Shown in pieces: positions 10,809 to 21,180 of a DNA stretch of 64,000 nt. This DNA is from Puccinellia tenuiflora (lineage: Eukaryota; Streptophyta; Magnoliopsida; Poales; Poaceae): assembly GCA_012064385.1 (NCBI GenBank), contig QRDG01000921.1, positions 314,678-378,677 on the forward strand, given 5' to 3'. The notes beneath the pieces were generated by a model. That model saw only the letters and a list, made by a program, of their open reading frames with translations. It made no database searches and was not told the origin of the DNA. The stretch's first letter is position 1. Each line of letters starts with the position of its first letter. Both the position numbers and the translations under genes were made by a program.

Positions 10809-10817
10809 GGATGAGCG

Positions 10818-11177
10818 CCTGCTGTCCTTGGAGGAATTGTGCTTCAGGTCAGCCCTCAAGGTCCAGCTCCTTGGTGCTGGCGCTCGTTTTGGAGACAAAA
10901 CTGCAACAATCATGTGGATTACGGCGAGGAATTTGTAAATTTAGAAAGGAAACTTAACCACCGAAGTGTCATTTTAGAAGAGAAACCAAATAAACTGATT
11001 CAAAGTAGTTTTCATCTTACCATACTTGAAAGTGACCAAAATCACAACTGTCAACCTTGGGGCCGACACCTAGTTATAGCATCACAATCACAGATAAGAA
11101 AACAATAAAATGGTTGCTTTACTGTCCATAACCAGGAGCAGAAACAGATTTCAGGCATTAGCTATTGGAATGCGAGT
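10818..11177. other. Displaced upstream region of the minus-strand gene
   Basis: Before the Mutator-type insertion this lay directly upstream of 7842, about 0.2 kb from the ATG at 7650. It would hold distal promoter sequence. No gene and no clear box motif stand out. Confidence 0.4.
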
Positions 11178-11194
11178 AAGAATCTGAAGTTTTG

Positions 11195-13853
11195 CCCGGG
11201 ACCTGGTCTATGTGTTGTTCTGCCCGCGACCTGGGATGTACACTAACTAGCAAAAATGGCCGTGCGTTGCCACGGCTGAACAAATTAACCAAATAACAAC
11301 TTTCCTGAGTATAACTCCGTGTGGTATGCATCGAATGCTTCTAAGCATGTTCACATGAGAACATCTAATTTGTGTGGAAATCTATTGAATAGTTACAATC
11401 TAATTTAATGCAGTAATTTCATTTGAGACTTGTCTACTCTCCATAATAAACAGTTAACTGAAATATTTGAATACCTAGTATAACGTCCTTATCAATATAA
11501 GGACAAAAGGTGCATATGCATTCTGACATGGCTAGTTATGCGGCAAAATCATGTAGCTTTTAAATTGAAATATCACCGGTTGCACTTGCATCGTATGAGA
11601 AGTATTGAAACATAACCTCTTGGAACTTGCTAATGTATACTGCAGATTTGTCTTCTCTCTTCTGTATTTTTTTCTTATATTCTTTTCATTGGATGATAAC
11701 ATGCAAAAGAGTCAGAAAATATATGCTCAGATGTAGCAACATACCAATTATAAAAACAATTAGAACGGTGAGACGGTATACTAACTGAAATTGATTCATA
11801 AGTTGGGAAAAAACACATATTAAATGCTTATAATAAAATAATAATATTAAAACATTTAGTCAAGCAATGAACCATGCCAAGTACATTAAAAGAGAATATG
11901 AGATCTGTTATTGTGATTGATAACACCATCACTAAGAATGTTATATCAACACATTATTCGAACAATTGTAAAAAAAAAGAACAAACCACTAAAACAGAAA
12001 AGTTGGACATAGCCATGAGGCCTCCATGTAATACCTCATACAAAAAAGGTAAGACGGGTGCCAACCACAACAATGGACGTGGTCCCATGGACCTTGAATG
12101 CCAGGGCAGACCGTCATCGCAAAACAAAAACTATGCTGACTACCGTTGATGTTGTTGCTACTGTTTCTCTGGAAACAAAGCATCAGTGTTAGAAGCAATA
12201 CGGATGACCACTTCTCTCCCAAAGATCGGACTCAAATCATCCAATAGGAAGAGGTAGGTCGTAGGTGCGCACTGGTGTGCCATTTGATGCCCTGCTGGTA
12301 GAAGCTGGACGTTTTGAAGCCGTCGACATAGAGGAGAGCAGTGTTGTCGATCTTGTAGACGACGTCTTTAATAAGGAACTAAAATGAGGACATATACTGA
12401 AGCTACTTACATTAGTACTATATCTCACAGGGACCGAAGGCAGGCTGCTTGCGTCTGATTTCAGGTTGTGGATCGGTTCTTTATTTTCAACATGCACGAA
12501 ATCAAAGGAAGATAAATAATCTTTTGAAGCTATCATTTCTTTCTAATCAGGTAGTTAAATTATTTCATTTCAGTAATAATATTAAAACAATTTCCCCCAA
12601 ATATAGTCTGTTTGTCTATTATCCATATGAAGAACTCCATTCATTGTCGTCTGTCGTAGGAAATTATCAGCAAGAACACAATATCTCCTTTCTCCGAAGA
12701 AAATGAATATAATCTCTCATAATCAGCAGCAGAGAACACATGCACCAAGTGAGCGGCATGCACGCAGCAACGAATCACGCACACAAAGCAGAACAGATAG
12801 GACACTGCAGGCAATCAACAACAGCAACACAGGCACACAGCAGCGGAGGCGCTCATGGTCATCCCCTTTCCCGGCGCAGACATCTCATCCCTTTCCCTGG
12901 ACTCCAACACTGCTCCTCCTCACTTCGTCACCTTCTTTCCGTCTGCCCCTCTCTCTCCCCGGCGTTGGCGAGGATCTGCTGGATGGGGACCAAATCGGAG
13001 AGGAACGACCCGATGGCGGCACCCCATCTGCTTCCCTGCTACGGCCGCAAAGGCCACGCCGGAGCTGCTGCTCGAATTGCTCGATTACGAGCTCCTCTTC
13101 GTTGTACTGCAGAGGCATGGAGCTTAGTTCGCTTGTGGAATGCATACGACGGGGCCGGTAGTCTCCTGGCCTGTCCGGCGGCGCGAGATGGACTCACTGG
13201 AGGCACGTGGTTCAGGGCGGCGCCGGACCCGCTGGATGCAGGGGACGGAGGTGGACTCCCCGGGGCGGCGCGGTGGACTCCCGTGGAGGGGGCATCTAGG
13301 GTGGCCAGGGGAGGTCCTCACCGGCGGATCGGGAGGCCGGAGGTAGCAGGAGACGTCCTCCGACGATGCGGTACTGGTCCAAGGTAGAGGTGCGGGACCT
13401 TGTGCATGGAGTTAGAGGTGGTGTGGGAATTGGTCCATGGCGGAGGCGGCGATGCAGTGCCCGGACCAGGGTGGTGGTGCAGCGGTGGTGGCACGAGGCC
13501 TTGTACAGGGAACGGTGTTGACGCCCGCGGTAGCCACGTATGGGAACTCGTCCGTGCGGCGAGGTTTAGGTCACCGGCTGGAGGGGGGCGGCGGATCTAG
13601 TGGCCGGAGATTGAGGCTCGTGTTCCGCTTGGGAGAAGTGGTCGGGTTTCGGGGAGAGGAGGAAAAGAAGTGCGAACCGGTACAGCGGGCGATGGAGCGA
13701 GGGATGACAGACGATGGCAGGGCGACGTACGACGACCTCCTATTGTAATATTATAGTTTAGATTCGCTCCTTTTTTTTGTCTGCCCCGCCTCTTAGAATG
13801 TGTAACTGAACATTTCTCCCTTTTCAATGAAATGAAACGCAAAGGTCCGAAAA
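11195..13853 (+). mobile_element. 2.66-kb non-LTR-type insertion flanked by a 17-bp TSD
   Basis: AAGAATCTGAAGTTTTG at 11178-11194 and AAGAATCTGAAGATTTG at 13854-13870 match at 16 of 17 bases, and the right copy follows an A-rich end. The last bases (TTTTCAATGAAATGAAACGC) resemble the 3' tails of grass LINEs. There is no LINE ORF. The left part is AT-rich; 12840-13740 is GC-rich with several short uninterrupted frames that read like fragments of exons or untranslated sequence. A motif close to the 5' end of grass Helitrons (GGCCGTGCGTTGCCACGGC) lies at about 11258. Best explained as a truncated or non-autonomous retroposed sequence, possibly a retrocopy of a chimeric transcript. Confidence 0.55.
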
Positions 13854-13870
13854 AAGAATCTGAAGATTTG

Positions 13871-14707
13871 AACATATTTTTTGTAAGGTTCAATGATGAA
13901 GAAAAATTATGATATTTGGTATGAATGGTAAAAATGAAGAAGTCAATAAGAGGAGCTTAAATTTGTCCATGTGAGCTGGTATACTGATATATGTTTGATT
14001 CGTATTTAACCTGATGAGCAGACAAGGTGAAACAGAAGAGTTAGAAAATGAGAACTATGCATATTAAGATAAAAATGGCATTTAACCTGTGTATTGTATA
14101 TTTAGAACAGCACATTCACATTAATAAGGTGTTCTATATGTTCACACATGAGTAAAATTATGAAAGACAAGGGAGTGAAGAACCTATGTACTATATGCTT
14201 ACTTCCTGAAAATGTGCAGAACCTGAAAGTTGAAAACAAAATTGCCTGTAGGTGCACCTTGGAGCTTTCAATAGATATAGATATCATATGGACACATTTA
14301 CCTTCTACCAAAGTTACTATGGAGAACTTGTAGCAACCAAGGTTACTTCATGAATCGTGCAAACTATGAACTGCTTAATAAAGACATAGCTATTAAACAA
14401 TCTTCTGATTCATTTATTTTCCTTTTCTATGCCTTTCCAAATTATTATGTTTCACTTATTTTGCTCTTCTAGATAATAATGAAGTTAGTAGAGATAAAGT
14501 TACAAATTATGTGGACCTAAACTTTAATGGCACCATTGACTACCATATGGAAGTCCTAGTTTGATTTGGTAGCTTGAAAAATATTGGAAGGATCGAAAGG
14601 GCTCACCTTAGACCAACCAAAGAGAGGGGCTTGATCAGCCAAAAAACTGTAAAATTCAGTGGATGTGTGTGTGTCCGCCTTCGTTCTTCAACCCTTGGCT
14701 TTTCATA
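13871..14707. other. AT-rich intergenic sequence
   Basis: Short frames only; no terminus, repeat or gene seen. Confidence 0.4.
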
Positions 14708-15103
14708 GAGAAAAAATAACATGATATGTCTCTCCATTATACTCAAACACTTTCTTTATGGGCTTCTTGGGTCAATCTACCCTGAAATTTCTAGAGAGAT
14801 GTGACGCTACATTTAATGTTACATTGTTTGGCAGGTGATATTGGAAAAAGGAGGACATTTTGATCATCCATATTCTTGATAGGGGATAGCCGCACAACTC
14901 TAGTTGGTGTTATCCTTCTAGTATGGGAGATATAGTATTTTAACATCCTTCTTGAGAGGGAATCGCCACACAACTCTTGAGAGCGTCATGTTGCTTTTGC
15001 TTATACATCATTATATCGTGTAAATGTGTCTATCAGTTCATTTGGCTCCTCACTTTTGGTTCTTAACTAATGGCAAGTGTGGTTCCTCTAAATACTGGAT
15101 CAG
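14708..15103 (+). repeat. Dispersed duplicate, copy B
   Basis: Diverged copy of 5745-6140. It carries an extra internal segment near 14940-14985 in which the block CTTGAGAG/CGCCACACAACTC is partly repeated. It is cut at its right end by the Gypsy LTR that starts at 15104. Confidence 0.75.
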
Positions 15104-15284
15104 TGTAACATCCTAAGATTTTAAATTTTTGATAATTCTGAAAAATCAATAACTTTTTTAAAAATTTATATATTTTGTTTTGAAAATTTAAAACATGCAT
15201 GCATTCATCATCTTCTTGGCTTGTTTGCATTTAAAATTTTAAAAGTTGGAATATTATTTCCACTTTAAATCCTATTTGAAAAAA

Positions 15285-15520
15285 GGGTAAATTATCCGTT
15301 TGCCATCAGTTCTGTCCATGTACTCAGTTTTGCCCCTAGCTTGGAATCGTCCTCAGTTTTGCCCCTAGTATGTGCGCAAGGACTCGTTCCGTCAATTTGC
15401 GCCATCTCCGTCAGGTCAGCGTGTTTGACTCGGCCCTTACAGGTGGGACCAGGCGGAGGCCATCTCCGTCAGGTCAGCGTGTTTGACTCGGCCCTTACAG
15501 GTGGGACCAGACGCGTTACA
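15285..15520 (+). repeat. Left TIR of composite MULE
   Basis: Shares GTACTCAGTTTTGCC and TTACAGGTGGGACCAG with the reverse complement of the right end. A unit of about 57 bp that includes GCCATCTCCGTCAGGTCAGC and CCTTACAGGTGGGACC occurs twice in tandem at about 15402-15512. Confidence 0.8.
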
Positions 15521-15900
15521 CAATCAGACCGTTGCTGGCCGATGCTTGTGGGACCCAGTAGATAACCGTTGCTTGTGGGACCCAGCAGTAAGTCGCCGTT
15601 GCTGGCCACGGGTGTGCGATAAAATCCCGGCGGAAGGCTCCACCGGATGTCGCAGCGGTGAGCAGCAATCAGCCGAGCGTGCGACGGGGTTGGAGGCGGA
15701 CACGCGCAGAGGTAGGCGGCGACCCCTGTTGGTAACTAGGAGCCAGGAGCGGGCGGCCGAGAGGGCGGCGTCGAGATCCCCTTCATCACCGGCGGCGGGA
15801 AGATTGCTGTGGAGGGTGCGGCCGTCTGCTGCAGCTAGAGGGGACGTGTGCGGAGGCGTTGAGATCCCGATTGGCTGCGGGCGGCCGCCAATCGAGCTCC

Positions 15901-16462
15901 ATGTCTTCTTCGAGCTCCCGCGCCATCTCGCGGATCGAGATTCCGGCGGGCATGGAGATGCCGGTGTTGCTCTGTCCGCGGTGCAGGGGGGAGGTTGATC
16001 GGAAGAATTCGGGGACACTGAAGAACCCAAATCGACCGTTCTATGTGTGCAAGAACAAGGGGGTAAGAATCGGGGCAATTTGACTCTTTTCGTGGTCGGG
16101 ATCATTGAGCAATACGGTTGATCTGTTTGGCTTTCATGCAGGTAAAGCATTTCTTCCTTTGGGTCGATGTTCTGGCCGAGAGACTGATGAATGAACTGCT
16201 AGAGGAGCACGAGGAATGGCTTCCCATCCTGCCATAGACGGCAGCGGCCGCAGCGCGAGCTCCGGAAGAGGAGATGCAGGGCGGAGCACACATTGAATCA
16301 ATAGAGGTAGCTGTTGAGCTTAGGAGGTTGAACCAGAAGGTTAGGATGCTCGAACAGCGAGCACAAAAACCCATTTGCAATTGGTTTTGCAATTACATTT
16401 GGGCATTTGTGGGTATAGTGATCGCACTCGGTGTTTTTATGAAATTGTATGGAAAGGAATGA
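15901..16462 (+). pseudogene. GRF zinc-finger protein with coiled coil and C-terminal membrane anchor, in-frame TAG
   Basis: Two exons: 15901-16062 and 16142-16462, joined across a 79-base GT-AG intron in phase 0. Exon 1 has CPRCRGEV and NPNRPFYVCKNKG, the zf-GRF signature. Exon 2 continues VKHFFLWVDVLAERLMNELL, where the usual final Cys is replaced and a His may stand in. After EEWLPILP comes TAG at 16235. The same frame then runs on through an Ala-rich linker, a short heptad coiled coil (VELRRLNQKVRMLEQRA) and a hydrophobic span (IWAFVGIVIALGVFM) to TGA at 16462. Small grass GRF proteins often have exactly this finger, coil and membrane-tail order, so the TAG probably interrupts a once-continuous gene of about 160 codons. 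The first 85-codon part is intact. The gene sits inside the MULE, reading inward from the left TIR. Role unknown. Confidence 0.7.
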
Positions 16463-17182
16463 ATTTGGGGGGATTTGTATGCTTGAAATTGTGTGAAAAA
16501 TGTAGAAGAAATGGGAAATTCAGAAACTTTCATCAGTGAAATTCTGTTAAATGCTCTGCCTTTCTGTAAAAAAAACTTTCTATTGGGCCAACTCTATCCA
16601 ATTAGGCCCATTCGGGGTGGGCAAATTAGAAGGGTGGGTTGTGCCGGAAAAAAAAGGTGTAAAATGAACAAAAATGGGGTTTGGCTGGGAATCGAACCCA
16701 AGACCCCGTGGTTTTGGGGAGTATAGTGCTGCGCTAGTGACCGTTAGGGCTGATGGAAGGACTTTGACATGGCAAAGGAAGGAGACTATACATAGTGAGT
16801 TCTTTACTTGGTTTAGGGTTTAAAAACGCATTTTGTACTGAATGTTTTGGACACACGTGAGAGTGGTTTTCCTTTGGGTTTTGTACTTAATTTTTGGACA
16901 CGCATGTTTGCATGCACACAGTTAGATTATAGTTTACTCATAGTTAGATTTTTTCAACACATTGTTTTCCCTAGAAATTGTTGTACACATACCCTTTTAT
17001 AATAGCTCTTTATATTATATTAGCACGGACGGGAACATATACATATATATTAAACATTGGCCCCTTTTACATATAGATAGAGGGGCCCGACGCGGATTAC
17101 ATATATTAAACAAAAAAAATGCAATAGGGCCCTAAATATAGAGGGCCCTAACCTAACCGCCGTCTAGCCGCCGGCGGTTGGC
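16463..17182. other. Non-coding MULE interior with a tRNA-like relic
   Basis: AT-rich between the two convergent accessory genes. The only notable piece is a tRNA-like segment on the minus strand at 16679-16742. GGGGCCCGACGCGG and GGGCCCTAA repeats occur near 17040-17150, close to the 3' end of the minus-strand gene. Confidence 0.45.
16679..16742 (-). other. tRNA-like relic
   Basis: On the minus strand a T-arm (TGGG TTCGATT CCCA) is preceded by a CCCC...GGGG stem where an anticodon arm would be and by CTAGCGCAGC, reminiscent of a D-arm. Arm lengths and loop sizes do not fit a working tRNA (anticodon loop of 8). It is best read as a tRNA-derived relic. Confidence 0.35.
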
Positions 17183-17608
17183 CTACTTCTTCCACCAGTT
17201 CCACGCCGCCGCCCTGGCTGCCATCTCCTGCTTCTGCAAGGCCCGGCAATTGGCCTCGCGCATCCTGTCGTCTTCCCTGTCACGGCTCTTCTTGATGCGC
17301 CGCCAGAGAGCCTTCTCCTCCGCCTTCTCCCTCGCCTCCTCCCACCTCGCCAACTCCTTCTCCTCCGCCTTCTCCTCGTCGGAAAGGTTCATCTCCTCGT
17401 CGGAGCGGTTGTCGACGCGGTCGGGGTCGGGGCGGTGGAAGAAGTAGGCTGACTCGTGCAGCACCTTGGCCTTGCGCTTCCGCTTGGCAGAGGGATCGAT
17501 GCCCAGTGCCTCCGGCTCCCACTCCGGCTCCCACCAGGGCCGAGCCTTCGGCTGGTTGTCTTCGTCGCTGACGGACTCGGGGCTGGAAGGGAGAGAGAGC
17601 TTCGACAT
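17183..17608 (-). CDS. MULE-borne small highly charged protein, function unknown
   Basis: The protein is 141 residues. I chose the ATG at 17608 because a TTTAAATA box lies about 60 bp upstream on this strand and the longer frame has no better start. It opens with SLPSSPESVSDEDN (acidic, phosphosite-like), has a Trp/Pro cluster (PWWEPEWEPEALG), a basic stretch (KRKRKAK), then LHESAYFFHRPDPDRVDN. From about residue 70 to 125 it is a Glu/Lys/Arg-rich helix, probably a single alpha helix or coiled coil, ending NWWKK. No known domain seen. Codons are GC-rich and the frame is undamaged while the transposase nearby is not. It could be a MULE accessory gene or a captured host gene. Confidence 0.5.
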   Translation of the reverse strand: MSKLSLPSSPESVSDEDNQPKARPWWEPEWEPEALGIDPSAKRKRKAKVLHESAYFFHRPDPDRVDNRSDEEMNLSDEEKAEEKELARWEEAREKAEEKALWRRIKKSRDREDDRMREANCRALQKQEMAARAAAWNWWKK

Positions 17609-18759
17609 TGTAGAGGCAAAGGGGCTGGAGAGGGATGAGAAGAGGGAAGAGGAGGCGAAGGCAGTATTTAAAGACCTGACGACGTGTGAATTAATCGGGG
17701 TAGATGAAAGCCACTGTGTGAAAACGTAAGAAGATAGATGAAGAAGCAACGTGGAGAATCGATGCATTAGGCGTAGGACAGGTAGCAGTACGTGTGCGCA
17801 TTAGGGGGTCAAAGCGGTGCCCTGCGTAAATATATGATGCGACGGTGCCCTGCGTGCATTTAAACCCTGATGAAATTCAAAGTCTCACGCCAAAGTCTGC
17901 GTAGCTGCGTGCATTTAAACCAGCCCATAGTTCCACGCCAAAGCCTGCATGGTGCGACGCGACATGGTGTCATCTTGAAAACGAGGCGTGGTGCAGGCCA
18001 GCTGCGTCGCTGCAAATAGCGCTGGTGAACGTCGAGGTCTACTCTGGAAAAACTAGGCATGCAGGTCTACATCGAGTTCTGCATGCATCGGGCTGGTGAA
18101 CGGGGCCCAGTAGTCAGTGGCCGTTATTGCATGCATAGCGTCATTTTCAATCATTTGATCGTAAGGAACGGTGCAGATCGAGTACATGGATGCAAACCTC
18201 GATCAGATGCTACGGTTTTATCAGATGCTACGATGTTTATTCGACCTATATAATGTGGAGAAGAATCGCAGAAGATGGTTTTTGTAATATGGGAATCTGT
18301 TATTTGAATTCAGAATGTAAATTTCCTATTCTTCGGTGAGTTTTTGACTTTTTTCATTTTCAAAGTTTTAAAACCACCTCATCTCCACCTTGCCTAAATA
18401 AGAAATTGACGCGAAGAAACTTGTAATTTGAATTTGAACGTACTTTGAATTTCTTCAAAAGTTTGAAACTTGTGTGACATCCAAGTCATTTCTAAGTTGT
18501 TATGCTCGTGTTGGAAACAATCCTAGCCCTTTTGGTAGGGTAACATCTCCAACAACCAATCGGCTCTACAAAATGAGCTAGAAAAGCGCCCGAAAGGTAG
18601 CCCAAACAGCCCCATTTCTAATCCGACCAATTTTTCGACCTTCTCTAAATGACCTCAAACTCTAGGATTAACATCTAGTGCACTAATATAGTGTTCTTGA
18701 CCAATATAAAGTCATTTTATTAATCTATAAATGTACAACATCTCTTCACCCTTTGACTT
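17609..18759. other. Non-coding MULE interior
   Basis: Promoter side of the minus-strand gene, then AT-rich sequence. Repeated short words GATGAAATTCAAAGTC/GCATTTAAACC occur around 17850-17930. No ORF. Confidence 0.4.
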
Positions 18760-20713
18760 ATACGGCAGAAGTGAGAAATCACCACCATGTACATGAATTG
18801 TTTGGTTGAATGTACTTATACTTTCTTTATCAACTGAAATGGTTAGTATATGACATCAGAAGACTACGTGTTCCGATTTTGCATTTTTCTGATGTTTTTT
18901 GAATATCCTATGAATATTTGAATTTGGGTCAAACCGTAGGGTTGACCAACATTTAAACAAGTTTAAAACATGAAAATGAAAAACTAAGCCTGGATCCTTC
19001 TTATTCACTACAAAATGAAGCTTTGGGGAGGTTTCCCAAGATTTCATGTTGGAAAACTTGGACTTCATTTGGCAGAAGTGAGAAATCACCACCATGTACA
19101 TGAATTGTTTGGTTGAATGTACTTATACTTTCTTTATCAACTGAAATGGTTAGTATATGACATCAGAAGACTACGTGTGCAGATTTTGCATTTTTCTGAT
19201 GTTTTTTGAATATCCTATGAATATTTGAATTTGGGTCAAACCGTAGGGTTGACCAACATTTAAACAAGTTTAAAACATGAAAATGAAAAACTAAGCCTGG
19301 ATCCTTCTTATTCACTACAAAATGAAGCTTTGGGGAGGTTTCCCAAGATTTCATGTTGGAAAACTTGGAGTTCATTTGGCAGAAGTGAGAAATCACCACC
19401 ATGTACATGAATTGTTTGGTTGAATGTACTTATACTTTCTTTATCAACTGAAATGGTTAGTATATGACATCAGAAGACTATGTGTGCAGAGTTTGCATTT
19501 TTCTGATGCTTTTTGAATATCCTATGAATATTTGAATTTGGGTCAAACCGTAGGGTTGACCAACATTTAAACAAGTTTAAAACATGAAAATGAAAAACTA
19601 AGCATGGATCCTTCTTATTTACTACAAAATGAAGCTTTGGAGATTTTTCTGATTTTTTTTGAATTATTTTGATTGTTTTTCAAACCCTAAACCCTCTCTC
19701 CCTATTCTACGAACTCTGAACATGTTCATAGGTGATAGCTCATTTGTGTGAAGCCTTTTTTCATGAAAATGACCTACACCAAGTTTATATTTTTTTCTCA
19801 TAACCTTGTCACATATGACGGCTATGTGCGTAAGAATTTCAACATTTTGATTTTTTTTGAATTTTTTAAAAACATTTGAACTTGATTTCGACAGATCACT
19901 TCAAAAGTGATTTTTCAAAAAAACGCCCCTATACCGAGTTTATATTTTTTTATGGTAACTAGGTCTCCTAAATGGACGAATCCCGTTGAGTTTGTATTTT
20001 TTCGATTTTTTGTAATTTAGTTATGATTTTTTGAAATCTTGGACTTCATTTGACAAAAGTGAGAAATCACCACCATGTACATGAATTGTTTGGTTGAATG
20101 TACTTGTACTTTCTTTATCAACTGAAATGGTTAGTATATGACATCAGAAGACTATGTGTGCAGAGTTTGCATTTTTTTGATGTTTTTTGAATATCCTATG
20201 AATATTTGAATTTGGGTCAAACCGTAGGGTTGACCAACATTTAAACAAGTTTAAAACATGAAAATGAAAAACTAAGCCTGGATCCTTCTTATTTACTACA
20301 AAATGAAGCTTTGGAGATTTTTCTGATTTTTTTTGAATTATTTTGATTGTTTTCAAACCCTAAACCCTCTCTCCCTATTCTACGAACTCTGAACATGTTC
20401 ATAGGTGATAGCTCATTTGTGTGAAGCCTTTTTTCATGAAAATGACCTACACCAAGTTTATATTTTTTTCTCATAACCTTGTCACATATGACGGCTATGT
20501 GCGCAAGAATTTCAACATTTTGATTTTTTTTGAATTTTTTAAAAACATTTGAACTTGATTTCGACAAATCACTTCAAAAAGTGATTTTTCAAAAAAACGC
20601 CCCTATACCGAGTTTATATTTTTTTATGGTAACTAGGTCTCCTAAATGGACGAACCCCGTTGAGTTTGTATTTTTTTGATTTTTTGTAATTTAGTTATGA
20701 TTTTTTGAAATCT
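18760..20713 (+). repeat. Higher-order tandem array inside MULE (307-bp and 673-bp periods)
   Basis: A 307-bp unit starting at GCAGAAGTGAGAAATCACC begins at 18765, 19072 and 19379. The third copy continues into a different 0.4-kb block, and this compound unit is repeated with a 673-bp shift (19379 to 20052). The second compound copy ends at about 20713. Copies differ by few bases, so the array is much younger than the element's other decay. The blocks contain CAAACCCTAAACCCT, a plant-telomere-like word. The repeated short ORF on the minus strand is a by-product of the repetition. Confidence 0.9.
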
Positions 20714-21180
20714 GGTCAAACCCTAATAACCCCGTTGACTGGCTCAAAACCCCGCAGGAATGCTCCAAACCCTAGCGTCGAACGTCCGCCGTCGGATCCT
20801 ACCAAGCGCCAGACACCACCCGTCAGATGTGGGGGCAGGCATGCGCGATCCGCGCAACGCTGGTTCTGCTTCCTGATTGGCTACTCTTTGCATCGGACGG
20901 GTGCGCTCGGGTCAGCCACAGCGATCCGCGAGACGCTCGTTCTGCGCTCTGATTGGTTGGTCCGCGAGACAACCAATCAGAACAGCGATGGTTTCTGCGC
21001 TCGGATAGTTTGGTCTGCGAGACATGGTTCAACCATATGACAGAAGGAAACATATGATTTTCTATTAAAATCATCCATACATCAGTTCAAAAAAAATCAT
21101 CCAAACATAGTTGTACCATAGGTCATTCAACATAATACAACATCATTCATAATGTTTCATAAATTATTCTTGGTTCCAAC
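20714..21180. other. Spacer with inverted CCAAT motifs
   Basis: GC-richer stretch between the array and the transposase 3' end. It has a perfect 11-bp inverted repeat CTGATTGGTTG / CAACCAATCAG separated by 10 bases at 20949-20980, plus several diverged copies of CGATCCGCGAGACGCT. No ORF. Confidence 0.5.

Noticed and set aside
16679..16742. Functional tRNA gene
   Set aside because: T-arm is good, but anticodon loop size and the D-arm do not fit, and there is no clean acceptor stem.
18856..20356. Three related 70-81 residue ORFs on the minus strand
   Set aside because: They exist only because a non-coding 307-bp unit is repeated; no start context, promoter or known motif.
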